The position numbers and the translations under genes are program-made. From positions 4,774,001-4,838,000 of the forward strand of contig NZ_CP054139.1 of assembly GCF_013283875.1 (NCBI RefSeq): a stretch of DNA of 64,000 nt, in the 5' to 3' direction. Below the pieces are notes generated by a model. The model was not told the origin of the DNA. It worked only from the letters and a program-made list of their open reading frames with translations, and made no database searches. Source of the DNA: Mucilaginibacter mali. GTDB lineage: Bacteria; Bacteroidota; Bacteroidia; Sphingobacteriales; Sphingobacteriaceae. Position 1 is the stretch's first letter. Every line of letters begins with the position of its first letter. Shown in pieces: positions 9,130 through 17,074 of the stretch.

Positions 9130-9164
9130 TTATACGTATAAATTATTTATATTTGCACGTATAA
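9130..9164. promoter_or_regulatory. Promoter and operator-like palindromes of the toxin-antitoxin module
   Basis: A perfect 12-bp palindrome TTATACGTATAA (9130-9141) is followed by the -7 box TATATTTG (9148-9155) and by a repeat of the half-site ACGTATAA at 9157-9164, 23 bp from the first, about two helix turns. A dimeric antitoxin binding here would cover the promoter, as in autoregulated type II modules. Binding by this antitoxin is inference. Confidence 0.65.
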
Positions 9165-9175
9165 AGATTGGAGTT

Positions 9176-9478
9176 ATGGCAAGTACAAAACTAACCTTGA
9201 GCGTTGAAGATGCTTTTGTTGATAGAGCCAAAAGATATGCTGCCAAGCACAAAACCAGCTTATCTAAGCTGTTTTCAGAATTTGTGAGCGAAAAAATAGA
9301 TAGCGATCAAATAACTGAAGATGACGATTTCTTAGCAAAATTGAACAATATCGAAATATCAGATAAGATCAAATCGCTTACCGGCGTTATAAAGATTAAT
9401 ATCTCAAAAAATACTGATCTGAAGAAACTTGCAAGCGATGCCAGGCATGAATATTTAGAGAAGAAATATGATCTATAA
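9176..9478 (+). CDS. DUF6364 family protein, likely antitoxin
   Basis: A 100-residue protein with an N-terminal ribbon-helix-helix-like segment (TKLTLSVEDAFVDRAKRYAAKHKTSLSKLFSEFVSEKI, given here only as residues 4-41), the usual DUF6364 pattern, and an acidic, partly disordered C-terminal half that would wrap the toxin. The ATG follows a promoter with palindromic operator-like repeats. Its stop overlaps the start of the PIN gene by 11 bp, so translation is probably coupled. The stretch is AT-richer than its neighbours, consistent with recent acquisition. Antitoxin role is inferred from family and gene order. Confidence 0.82.
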   Translation: MASTKLTLSVEDAFVDRAKRYAAKHKTSLSKLFSEFVSEKIDSDQITEDDDFLAKLNNIEISDKIKSLTGVIKINISKNTDLKKLASDARHEYLEKKYDL

Positions 9479-9884
9479 AAAAGTCTTTATTGATAGCGAC
9501 ATTATCTTAGATCTAATTTTTCAACGCCAGCCATTTTTCAAGTATAGTCAGGTATTGTTTGATGGCGTTTTTCCGGAATATGAATTAACAACATCCGCAC
9601 TGATACTCGCTAATGTTCATTATCTGATAAGAAAACATGTAAATAAGGCAACAGCAAAGGATATCATAAAAAATGTGACCGATATTCTTAAAGTTTTTCC
9701 ATTTGAAAAACAACATATATTATTAGCAGTAAGTAGTGATCATTCTGATTTTGAAGACAGCATTCAATACCATATTGCGATGCAAAACAAGTGCGACTTT
9801 ATCCTAACACGTAACTTAAAGGATTATAAACATTCAACCATCCCGGTATTGACTGCCGAACAATTTTTAAGAACGATATTATAA
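9468..9884 (+). CDS. PIN-domain ribonuclease, likely type II toxin (VapC-like)
   Basis: A 138-residue PIN-domain protein. Acidic residues expected for metal binding are seen at the N-terminus (FIDSDIILD, residues 7-15) and in the C-terminal half (SDFEDSIQYHIA near 91-103, then CDFILTRNLKDY near 107-118); the last motif is the usual D-x-I-x-T-R-x-x-x-D/N-F/Y ending of VapC-type PIN toxins. Such toxins cut tRNA or other RNA; the target here is unknown. It overlaps the DUF6364 gene by 11 bp. The pheS ATG comes only 4 bp after its stop, an unusual position for a toxin gene. Confidence 0.88.
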   Translation: MIYKKVFIDSDIILDLIFQRQPFFKYSQVLFDGVFPEYELTTSALILANVHYLIRKHVNKATAKDIIKNVTDILKVFPFEKQHILLAVSSDHSDFEDSIQYHIAMQNKCDFILTRNLKDYKHSTIPVLTAEQFLRTIL

Positions 9885-9888
9885 TACA

Positions 9889-10920
9889 ATGCAAGACCAG
9901 ATTAACCAGTATACATTAGAGATAGACGAATTTGCACCGGCCAACCCGGCGCAGCTGGAAGAGTTCCGTATAAAATATTTGGGTACCAAAGGCATCGTGA
10001 AGGACCTGTTCGAGCAGTTCAAGGCGGTTAGCCCCGAGGAAAAGCGTGTGCTGGGTAAGGTGCTCAACCAGTTTAAGCAATTGGCCGAGGCTAAGTTTAA
10101 CGAGTACAAGGAGGCCTTCGAGTCGGAAAGCCATAGCGGCGGTACCGATATGGACCTTACCCTGCCTGGCGAAGGCTATACTGTTGGTTCGCGCCACCCG
10201 CTATCGCTGGTGCGTAATGAGATCATCGATATTTTTAAACGTTTGGGCTTCGTAGTGGCTGAAGGCCCTGAAATTGAGGACGACTGGCATAACTTCTCGG
10301 CCCTTAACTTCCCGGCCGAACACCCGGCACGTGATATGCAGGATACCTTCTTTATTAAAAAGGATGATGGTAACGATATCGCCCTGCGTACGCATACCTC
10401 ATCGGTACAGGTGCGCATGATGGAGAACGGTAAACCACCGTTCCGCGCTATTATGCCGGGCCGTGTTTATCGTAACGAGGCTATCTCGGCCCGCGCGCAT
10501 TGTTTCTTTCACCAGGTAGAGGGCTTGTATATCGACGAGAACGTGTCATTCTCCGATCTGAAGCAAACGCTTTACCACTTTGTGCAGGAGTTGTATGGCG
10601 AAGGCACTAAAGTACGTTTCCGCCCATCGTACTTCCCGTTCACCGAACCATCGGCCGAGATGGATATCTCGTGTACCATCTGCAAGGGCTCGGGCTGTAA
10701 CATGTGTAAATACACCGGCTGGGTAGAGATATTAGGCTGCGGCATGGTTGACCCTAACGTACTGGAAAATTGCGGCATCGACAGCAAGAAATACACCGGT
10801 TTTGCGTTTGGTATGGGTATCGAACGTATTGCCAACCTTAAATGGGTTATCCGCGATCTGCGTTTATTCTCTGAGAACGATACACGCTTTTTAAAGCAGT
10901 TTAAAACAGAAATTATTTAG
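9889..10920 (+). CDS. pheS: Phenylalanine-tRNA ligase alpha subunit
   Basis: A 343-residue class II aminoacyl-tRNA synthetase subunit; with PheT it forms the (alpha-beta)2 enzyme that charges tRNA-Phe. The N-terminal coiled coil (residues 1-80) is followed by the catalytic core: motif 2 in PGRVYRNEAISARAHCFFHQ near 187-206 and motif 3 in FAFGMGIERIANLKW near 307. A Cys-rich insert (CTICKGSGCNMC, near 264) could hold zinc. pheT is not next to it. No promoter is visible in the 4-bp gap after the PIN toxin; a promoter inside the toxin gene or read-through from the module would be needed. Confidence 0.97.
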   Translation: MQDQINQYTLEIDEFAPANPAQLEEFRIKYLGTKGIVKDLFEQFKAVSPEEKRVLGKVLNQFKQLAEAKFNEYKEAFESESHSGGTDMDLTLPGEGYTVGSRHPLSLVRNEIIDIFKRLGFVVAEGPEIEDDWHNFSALNFPAEHPARDMQDTFFIKKDDGNDIALRTHTSSVQVRMMENGKPPFRAIMPGRVYRNEAISARAHCFFHQVEGLYIDENVSFSDLKQTLYHFVQELYGEGTKVRFRPSYFPFTEPSAEMDISCTICKGSGCNMCKYTGWVEILGCGMVDPNVLENCGIDSKKYTGFAFGMGIERIANLKWVIRDLRLFSENDTRFLKQFKTEII

Positions 10921-10922
10921 TG

Positions 10923-11342
10923 ATGAAAAGGAAGCTGGGTATAGTTGTTGTTATTTTATTCACCGCATTTTCGTGCGGAAAGGATAGTGGCGACATTATA
11001 CCCAGCATACCCGTAAATTTCCAGGCCGCCCTTTCGGACACGCGTATCAATAAGCTTAACAGCCCCGGTAGCGCCGTGGTGGTTTCGGGTTATGGCATTG
11101 CCGGTTTACTGCTTTATCGCGATGCGGCGGGGCAATATCACGCTTACGACCGTTGCAGCAGTTACCAGCCACAGAACAAATGCGCTGTTACGATTGATGA
11201 TACGGGCTTTACGGTTACCGATCCCTGCAGCGGCTCGAAGTTCTCGTTAAACGATGGTTCGCCGGTAAAAGCGCCGGCCAGCAAATCTTTACGGACATAT
11301 GATGCGTATGTTAGTAATTTCCAACTATTTGTTACCAACTAA
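10923..11342 (+). CDS. Rieske-like fold lipoprotein without cluster ligands
   Basis: A 139-residue lipoprotein: hydrophobic signal followed by lipobox FSCG with Cys near residue 18. The ATG at 10923 is chosen over a GTG at 10920 that overlaps the pheS stop. The C-terminal half resembles the Rieske cluster-binding region: CSSY where CTHLGC is expected and DPCSGSKF followed by a NDGSPVKAPA-type stretch where CPCHGS is expected. Both His ligands are Ser and one Cys ligand is Asp, so a [2Fe-2S] cluster is unlikely. It sits directly behind pheS and 5 bp before a TetR gene. Function unknown; similar Rieske-like lipoproteins occur in Bacteroidota. Confidence 0.7.
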   Translation: MKRKLGIVVVILFTAFSCGKDSGDIIPSIPVNFQAALSDTRINKLNSPGSAVVVSGYGIAGLLLYRDAAGQYHAYDRCSSYQPQNKCAVTIDDTGFTVTDPCSGSKFSLNDGSPVKAPASKSLRTYDAYVSNFQLFVTN

Positions 11343-11347
11343 AACGC

Positions 11348-11929
11348 ATGGAAGCCGACAAAATTAAGGATAGCATAAAAAGGGCCGCGCAGGACCTGTT
11401 CCGCAAGTTTGGTTACCATAAAACCAGCGTGAACGAGATTGCCAAGCGCGCCAAAATAGCCAAGGCTACCATCTATAAATATTTCGATAGCAAGGAGGCT
11501 GTGCTGCACTCGCTGCTGATGGATTACATCCGCGTAAGTGTTGATGAACTGATCAATACCGACAGCCCCGATATGGACGAGGAAGCCCACCTGAGCAACC
11601 TCATCATCAAAACCAGCCGCCTCTCGTACACTGTTTGCAACGAGTTCATCGGCTGGGATTTCATCCGCGAATCAACCAACTCGCAGGAGTTTTTGAAAAA
11701 CCTGAGTAACGAACTTGAGGAATTACTCATCGCCTCGTTTGCCCAACTGGGCGGCATCCGCAAGCACGAAAGTTATATGCAGCGCCTGCGCTTCCTGATT
11801 AAATGCAGCAAAAGTATCGTATTCAGCTTCGCATTTACCTCTGTAAGCGATTCGGACGTGCGGAAGAATTTTGTTTCCTTTCAAAAAGAGATCTTGCCTT
11901 ATTTGGTTAAGGCTGCGATAACGATATAG
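11348..11929 (+). CDS. TetR/AcrR family transcriptional regulator
   Basis: A 193-residue regulator. The N-terminal DNA-binding domain spans about residues 8-55, with FRKFGYHKTSVNEIAKRA (near 18) and KATIYKYFDSKEAVLHSL (near 39) giving the helix-turn-helix and the conserved YKYF segment. The C-terminal ligand domain is helical and not assignable. It follows the Rieske-like lipoprotein by 5 bp and is likely co-transcribed with it and pheS. No adjacent efflux genes hint at a target. A hairpin with an 8-bp stem stood behind the gene until the IS4 element split its loop. Confidence 0.9.
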   Translation: MEADKIKDSIKRAAQDLFRKFGYHKTSVNEIAKRAKIAKATIYKYFDSKEAVLHSLLMDYIRVSVDELINTDSPDMDEEAHLSNLIIKTSRLSYTVCNEFIGWDFIRESTNSQEFLKNLSNELEELLIASFAQLGGIRKHESYMQRLRFLIKCSKSIVFSFAFTSVSDSDVRKNFVSFQKEILPYLVKAAITI

Positions 11930-11957
11930 ATCTTTTCCTCATCCTATCTACCCCATT

Positions 11958-11975
11958 GCCTGTGTCCCCACAGGC
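11958..11975 (+). terminator. Small hairpin behind the TetR gene
   Basis: GCCTGTG (11958-11964), loop TCCC, CACAGGC (11969-11975): a perfect 7-bp stem 28 bp after the TetR stop. It has no T-run, so termination is uncertain. Confidence 0.3.
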
Positions 11976-12012
11976 GACATGCAGGCCATTAAAATATTTT
12001 AGGAGTTGTTTG

Positions 12013-12020
12013 TGAGGCTA
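12013..12020. repeat. Target site duplication, left copy, of the IS4 element
   Basis: TGAGGCTA directly abuts the left terminal repeat and is repeated exactly at 13628-13635. Confidence 0.9.
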
Positions 12021-12140
12021 CCATAGCCGTTAACTTAAGGATTTTCAGAAAGATTTTTTTTGAGATAGTGGCGTGAGATGGCTCCGCCGGTGGGCGAAAC
12101 CTATTAGATTTTCCCATATTTGTTTGATTATTTTTTATTA

Positions 12141-12179
12141 AAAAGGGCGGTTTGTTTTCGAGGCAATTACCGCCCTTTT
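12141..12179 (+). terminator. Terminator inside the IS4 leader
   Basis: A perfect 11-bp stem AAAAGGGCGGT (12141-12151) / ACCGCCCTTTT (12169-12179) lies between the left end and the transposase start. T-rich sequence follows on either strand. It probably blocks transcription entering from the host gene, a common IS self-control device (inference). Confidence 0.75.
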
Positions 12180-12211
12180 CTTACATAAAGATAACTTTTT
12201 TTTGAAAAAAG

Positions 12212-13618
12212 GTGTCATTTTCTTCGGGAAAAGCTCCTTTTATCTTCAGCCGCGACGCATTTGTTGATGGCATTATCACGCCCTTACAGGACAGTATTAC
12301 TAATACGCTTGATCGCGACAAACTTGATGTGTTTGCGCGGCAAAGCGGATTTCTGCAACGGAGGTCCAAGCTTAAACCCGACGAGTTTATCGATACATTG
12401 ATGTTCAGTGGTCTTGATCATGGGCAACTCAGTTTGCAGGACTGCTGCAACGACCTGGCCCGGCAGCACCAAACCGCTCTTAGCAAAGTCGCATTACATA
12501 AGCGGTTCAATTCAAAGAGCCTGAACTTCCTCAAGCTTGTGCTGGCCGAACAACTCTCATCCAGGCTGAATATCAAAGGGACGGACGACTGGCAGCCGTT
12601 TTCACGGGTAGTGATCGCCGACTCCTGCAAGTTTTCTCTGCCGGCACAATGCAAGGATGACTATCCCGGTTTTACAAACTTCGGCAATGTATCATCCATT
12701 ATGAATATCCAATATGCTTTTGATATCAAAAACGGGGATTGGGAAAACCTGGAATTGACCAGGGCTACCGAAAATGACCAAAGTCATTCCAAAAAAACAC
12801 TGCACCGTATTGGCAGGGGGGAGTTGCATATCCGCGACCTGGGCTTTGTTACTCCATCATACCTCAGAAAAGTGGTGAGTGAACAAGCCTTTTTCCTCAA
12901 TCGCTTACATCCGCAATGGAAACCCCTGCAGCATGGTTCGGGCAAGCCTGTCGATTGGGCGGCGCTCCACCAAAAAATGAATCGCAGCGGGAAATTGCAG
13001 TTCGAAACAATGGTTACTATCGGAACCGGGGAGGATGGCTTCAACTGCCGCCTGATCGCTGTTCCCGTACCGGAACAGGTATGGGCCGAACGGATACGGA
13101 TAGCTCAACAAAGAGCCAAAAGCCAGAAGGTCGCTCTTTCCGATGAATATAAGTCTCGTTGCCGGTTCAGCATATTTATTACAAATACGCCGATAACCAC
13201 CCTTAAAGCCGCGGAAGTCATTCAACTATATCGTTTAAGATGGCAGATCGAACTCGTGTTCAAGACCTGGAAATCGCTGCTTGCCATCCATAAGGTAAGG
13301 GCTGCCAGGACTGAAAGGCTGGAGTGTCAACTGGTCGCCAAATTTATCTGGATATTTATCAACTGGAAGATATTCCGCTTTGTCGATTCCGTCATTCGGA
13401 AAAACCAGCCGGCCTACGCCCTTTCCATTTGGAAATTCTTTAAACATACCCGCCTTAATAGCCAAGTCATCAGAAGTGTGGTTGCCGGTGAATTACCATT
13501 AAAAGATTGGTGGGAAAGGTTCCTTTTTCCAATTATAAAAAGTCTGTTGATCGAACCGAAAAAAGGAAAAAAGGCAGCTTTTGAAATTGTCTATGAGGTC
13601 TTTAAGAACTTAAGTTAA
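12212..13618 (+). CDS. IS4-family DDE transposase
   Basis: A 468-residue cut-and-paste transposase. The start is a GTG at 12212 preceded by an A-rich stretch with GG. The first catalytic Asp is in VIADSCKFSLP near residue 136. The IS4 signature Y-(2)-R-(3)-E-(6)-K is seen in YRLRWQIELVFKTWK near residues 342-356, giving the catalytic Glu. The gene runs without break to a stop inside the right terminal repeat. An internal hairpin before the start and a weak start codon should keep expression low. Confidence 0.95.
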   Translation: MSFSSGKAPFIFSRDAFVDGIITPLQDSITNTLDRDKLDVFARQSGFLQRRSKLKPDEFIDTLMFSGLDHGQLSLQDCCNDLARQHQTALSKVALHKRFNSKSLNFLKLVLAEQLSSRLNIKGTDDWQPFSRVVIADSCKFSLPAQCKDDYPGFTNFGNVSSIMNIQYAFDIKNGDWENLELTRATENDQSHSKKTLHRIGRGELHIRDLGFVTPSYLRKVVSEQAFFLNRLHPQWKPLQHGSGKPVDWAALHQKMNRSGKLQFETMVTIGTGEDGFNCRLIAVPVPEQVWAERIRIAQQRAKSQKVALSDEYKSRCRFSIFITNTPITTLKAAEVIQLYRLRWQIELVFKTWKSLLAIHKVRAARTERLECQLVAKFIWIFINWKIFRFVDSVIRKNQPAYALSIWKFFKHTRLNSQVIRSVVAGELPLKDWWERFLFPIIKSLLIEPKKGKKAAFEIVYEVFKNLS

Positions 13619-13627
13619 CGGCCATGG

Positions 13628-13635
13628 TGAGGCTA
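13628..13635. repeat. Target site duplication, right copy, of the IS4 element
   Basis: Exact second copy of TGAGGCTA, followed at 13636-13643 by CAAACAAC, the complement of GTTGTTTG at 12005-12012. Confidence 0.9.
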
Positions 13636-13728
13636 CAAACAACAGGGCAAATAAAAACCACCCGCACAGGTCTACGAAATAATCGTAGATTTGTGCCTAA
13701 TTAAATACCCCTCCCCAAACCATATAAA

Positions 13729-14520
13729 TTAATTTTCTGCTTCTCCTTTAGCAGGGAGCGGACCCTTCTGCATGTTCACCATCTCGGTAAAGCTCCGGGC
13801 GGCAGTGGTAAAGTCTGATGGGATCAGCATCACGGTAGTGGTATTATTATCGATACCAATCTCACTCAGCATTTGCATACGGCGCAATTCAAGCGCAATC
13901 GGGCTGCCCTCCATTTGCTTGGCGCCCTGGGTAAGCTTAATAGATGCTTCCAACTCGGCTTCGGCCTTGATGATACGGGCGCGCTTTTCGCGGATGGCTT
14001 CGGCTTCGCGGGCCATGGCGCGCTGCATGCTTTCGGGGATCTCCACATCCTTCATCTCCACCATTTCAATCTTAATCCCCCACGATTCGGTTGCCGAATC
14101 GACAATTTTTTGCAGCGTAGCGTTGATCTGCTCACGTTCGCGCAGCACCTCATCTAATAGGTGCTGACCAATAATATTGCGCAGCGCCGTAACCGAAAAC
14201 TGGTAGACCGCCTGGTTGTAGTTGGCTACCTTAATAATGGCATCCTCGGGGTTAACCACGCGAAACCACAGTACGGCGTTTACTTTAATAGTCACGCTAT
14301 CCTTGGTAATGGTTTCCTGCTGCTCCAGGTCAACAGTGCGGGTACGGATATCCACCTTCATTTGCGTATCAATAAAGGGGATGATAAAATACAGGCCCGG
14401 CCCCTTGGTGGCATAATAGCGCCCCAGCCTAAAAACAATAGCACGTTGATATTCCTGGGCAATACGAATGCCCATACCTGCTAAAACAAGTGCAATAACT
14501 GCAATAATACTTAAGTACAT
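13729..14520 (-). CDS. SPFH/Band 7 membrane protein of the slipin type
   Basis: A 263-residue protein with one N-terminal membrane segment (residues 3-20), then a Band 7 domain starting EYQRAIVFRLGRYYATKGPGL (quoted region near 23-43) and running to about 190. A helical stretch rich in Ala, Glu and Arg (about 165-200) follows, where SPFH proteins multimerise. The GLYFIIPFIDT and VDLEQQETITKDSV segments are typical of slipins (stomatin-like). Slipins form membrane-associated oligomers; the client is unknown here, and the NfeD-type protease that often accompanies them is not adjacent. Divergent from the EcsC-like gene. Confidence 0.9.
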   Translation of the reverse strand: MYLSIIAVIALVLAGMGIRIAQEYQRAIVFRLGRYYATKGPGLYFIIPFIDTQMKVDIRTRTVDLEQQETITKDSVTIKVNAVLWFRVVNPEDAIIKVANYNQAVYQFSVTALRNIIGQHLLDEVLREREQINATLQKIVDSATESWGIKIEMVEMKDVEIPESMQRAMAREAEAIREKRARIIKAEAELEASIKLTQGAKQMEGSPIALELRRMQMLSEIGIDNNTTTVMLIPSDFTTAARSFTEMVNMQKGPLPAKGEAEN

Positions 14521-14640
14521 GGTTTTTGTGTTTATATATGATTTTGATCAACCGCCTGCCTGTTTAATTCCGGGAGGATTTTTAGGGATCGGGGAGGGTA
14601 CACCGGTATGCGATTGTTAAGTAAATGTAGATACATTACA

Positions 14641-14658
14641 CAACATGTTGCAAATATA
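14641..14658 (-). promoter_or_regulatory. Palindrome and possible promoter of the slipin gene
   Basis: On the minus strand TATATTTG (complement of 14651-14658) matches the -7 box; next to it lies the perfect palindrome CAACATGTTG (14641-14650). No good -33 box is seen and the leader would be about 120 nt, so the call is tentative. Confidence 0.35.
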
Positions 14659-14762
14659 TTTTAGCCATCAGCACAGTAGCAGCACAGTTGGCTTTTGGCA
14701 CAATGTCAGCTTTTTATAAACTGGCACGTAAATAGCATTAAGTATTGTGTAGAAGCAATATC

Positions 14763-15320
14763 ATGAAGGCATTTCAATTTAAAAAGCTAAGCAACAGCCT
14801 TAAGGGGCAGGCCGCCAAATTATCCGAACAAGGTTTTAAGCAGATCTTTGATCATATCGATCAACTGAAGATCAGGAAAGGGGTGGATACGATGGGGCTG
14901 GATAAATTCATCGATCAATGCGCTTACCTGGCGGCCGGTTCGGGCGTAATATCGGGCAGCGGCGGTATGATAACTATGGTGATTGGTATGCCGGTAGATA
15001 TGGCCAACCTCATCACCCAGCAATTTAGGGTTACCATGGCCATTATGTATGCTAACCAGGGCAGCTACCACTTCGGGTTTGATGAATTTATGCGCATGGT
15101 GGCCACATCGCTAAAGGTAGAAGCCGGCATTGCCCTCTCAAAAACCATGATGGAAAGCGTAGCTGAAAAACTGTTGCTGATGTTCGGAACCCGCACCGCC
15201 GAGCGCCTGGTACCTGTAGTAGGTGGCCTTATTGGCGGCGCAACAAACTATCTGTTCATTAAACGCGTAGCCGAAAAGGTGAAGGAAAGCCACATGGGGC
15301 AAACATCACTGGCGATATAA
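14763..15320 (+). CDS. EcsC-like small protein
   Basis: A 185-residue protein starting at the ATG at 14763; a start at 14745 would be non-ATG. The C-terminal segment VPVVGGLIGGATNYLFIKRVAEKVK (positions about 150-174) resembles the conserved end of the EcsC family, with glycine-rich helices near 55-75 (AAGSGVISGSGGMI) that could interact with membrane. EcsC proteins are of unknown biochemical role. It is divergent from the slipin gene across a 240-bp gap. Confidence 0.6.
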   Translation: MKAFQFKKLSNSLKGQAAKLSEQGFKQIFDHIDQLKIRKGVDTMGLDKFIDQCAYLAAGSGVISGSGGMITMVIGMPVDMANLITQQFRVTMAIMYANQGSYHFGFDEFMRMVATSLKVEAGIALSKTMMESVAEKLLLMFGTRTAERLVPVVGGLIGGATNYLFIKRVAEKVKESHMGQTSLAI

Positions 15321-15375
15321 ATAAAGAGTCATGCCGAACTTGTTTCGGCAACCCATATGCAAGGTCAATTCGCTA

Positions 15376-16113
15376 TTATTTTATCACCATCCCGGTGTAG
15401 GTGCGGAACGGCCTCAATTTTTGATAAGGGATCAGCCAGTTACGTTCAATGTCGTAATTCCTGACGGCATGCGGTAATACATCGGCCGATGATAGCCTTA
15501 CACCCTTATCGGTAAAAACGTATTTTTCAAACAGCACTTCGGGCGTTAGTTTATCTTTAGCGTAATTTAAAGAGTTCATTAGGGCTTCAACCTCATTTTC
15601 GGTCAGGCTGGTATCCCGCGCAATGTCCTTCCTTGCTGCCGCGATGCCCTTTTGTATAAATAGCTTGTATTGCAGGAAGATGTTCTTTAATCCCGCCTTG
15701 TCGATCTCCTTAGCTAAAGGGTATGGCTGCCCGGTATTAATATCATAAGTTAGCCACTTTTGGTACCCCGACGGGCGCGCACCCATCGTTTCGTAATAAA
15801 TAATAAGCGAGATAATGTTGCTATCCTGGTAAGTGACCTCGTACCAAACGCCGGTAATGCCATGCCCGTCTGCTTCGTAGCGTTCAACTATATCATAAGA
15901 TTTGTGGCCATCAAACAGTTGTTCGGCTATGGCTTGCTTTAGTTGTGGGTATTTGTCTGATACTACTGGTATCTGCAAACTGTCTATATTATTGTACCCG
16001 TGGTATTTAAGAAATATCTTCTGTTCATGAATGATTCCTGCCGACGCCAATTTTTGTGCTCTTAAAATCAGGGAGCAAGCACAAAGTATTAGCGCCAGGA
16101 CTACCTGCTTCAT
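15376..16113 (-). CDS. Secreted protein of unknown function, RsiV/PdaC-like C-terminal domain
   Basis: A 245-residue protein with an N-terminal signal peptide (MKQVVLALILCACSLILRAQ). The central part WYEVTYQDSNIISLIIYYET and WLTYDINTGQPYPLAKEID recall the DUF3298/RsiV-type fold found in PdaC and anti-sigma proteins (weak, by eye). It ends upstream of nothing on its strand and its first codon overlaps the rsmA stop by 4 bp, so it is probably translated with rsmA. No catalytic residues can be named. Function unknown. Confidence 0.65.
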   Translation of the reverse strand: MKQVVLALILCACSLILRAQKLASAGIIHEQKIFLKYHGYNNIDSLQIPVVSDKYPQLKQAIAEQLFDGHKSYDIVERYEADGHGITGVWYEVTYQDSNIISLIIYYETMGARPSGYQKWLTYDINTGQPYPLAKEIDKAGLKNIFLQYKLFIQKGIAAARKDIARDTSLTENEVEALMNSLNYAKDKLTPEVLFEKYVFTDKGVRLSSADVLPHAVRNYDIERNWLIPYQKLRPFRTYTGMVIK

Positions 16114-16889
16114 CGTGCTGCCGATATTTTATTGGTGAGTGTTACAAAATCGGCCACGCTTAAGCGTTCGGCACGAAGATCCAGCATGGGTTCATCAACC
16201 ATCTTTTCTTTATTAATGAGCGATGATACCGCGTTACGCAGGGTTTTGCGGCGCTGATTAAAGCCGGCCTTCACCACCTGCCAAAATAGCTTTTCGTCGC
16301 AATCCAGCTTCGCAACATCATTACGCGTTAAGCGTATCACCGCCGAAAGCACCTTAGGTGGTGGGTTAAAAACACCCGCCTTTACTGTGAACAGGTACTC
16401 CACCTTGTAATAAGCTTGCAGAAACACGCTCAGGATACCGTACTCCTTGCTACCCGGTTTAACGGCACAGCGCTCGGCCACCTCCTTTTGAAACATGCCA
16501 ACCACCTCGATAACTTTATCGCGGTTATCCAGTATCTTAAAAAGTATTTGCGATGAGATGTTATAAGGGAAGTTACCGATAATACCGAATGGTTCGGTAG
16601 ACACCTTATCGAAATCCATCTCCAAAAAATCATCGTTGATCAGTCGCTCGCCCAACTGCGGGTACTTCTTTTTCAGGAACAGGTACGATTCGGTGTCGAT
16701 ATCGATGAGGTAGGTTTCCAGACCGGGCTTTTGCAGCAGGAAGTCGGACAGTACACCCATCCCCGGGCCAACTTCAAGCACGCGGGTGTATTTGCCACCG
16801 TAGCGCAGGCTATCCACTATTTTAGATGCGATATTCTTATCGGTCAGGAAGTGCTGACCAAGGTGTTTTTTAGCGCTAACGAGAGACAT
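16110..16889 (-). CDS. rsmA: 16S rRNA (adenine1518/1519-N6)-dimethyltransferase RsmA (KsgA)
   Basis: A 259-residue SAM-dependent enzyme that dimethylates two adjacent adenines in helix 45 of 16S rRNA late in 30S assembly. I start it at the ATG at 16889, giving MSLVSAKKHLGQHFL, the normal family N-terminus; an in-frame start at 16994 adds 35 unrelated residues. Motifs: KKHLGQHFLTDKNI (7-20), the SAM loop LEVGPGMGVLS (near 39), and the catalytic NFPYNIS (near 107). Its stop overlaps the start of the secreted protein gene downstream. Divergent from pdxA. Confidence 0.96.
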   Translation of the reverse strand: MSLVSAKKHLGQHFLTDKNIASKIVDSLRYGGKYTRVLEVGPGMGVLSDFLLQKPGLETYLIDIDTESYLFLKKKYPQLGERLINDDFLEMDFDKVSTEPFGIIGNFPYNISSQILFKILDNRDKVIEVVGMFQKEVAERCAVKPGSKEYGILSVFLQAYYKVEYLFTVKAGVFNPPPKVLSAVIRLTRNDVAKLDCDEKLFWQVVKAGFNQRRKTLRNAVSSLINKEKMVDEPMLDLRAERLSVADFVTLTNKISAAR

Positions 16890-17074
16890 GGGGGCAAAGG
16901 TCGGGTTTTTAGGCGAAAGAGCCAAAAGCGGAAAGACCAGGGCAGAAAGCAGGAAAGAATGCCTAAAAGTTATAGATTTGCATATTGTGCACACTTGTTA
17001 ATACTTAGTGCTTTATAAACAAGCAGGTAAAAAGCTTTCGGCTTTCTGCCTTACGCTTTCAGCTCATATACAAA

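Larger units (their letters stand above)
12021..13627 (+). mobile_element. IS4-family insertion sequence, complete, 1607 bp
   Basis: Bounded by 19-bp terminal inverted repeats CCATAGCCGTTAACTTAAG (12021-12039) and its complement at 13609-13627 with one mismatch, and flanked by an 8-bp direct repeat TGAGGCTA. It carries one intact transposase gene whose stop codon lies inside the right repeat. All parts are intact, so the copy looks recent and possibly active. Removing the element and one duplication restores a hairpin GTTGTTTG-TGAGGCTA-CAAACAAC with the target exactly in the loop. Confidence 0.95.
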
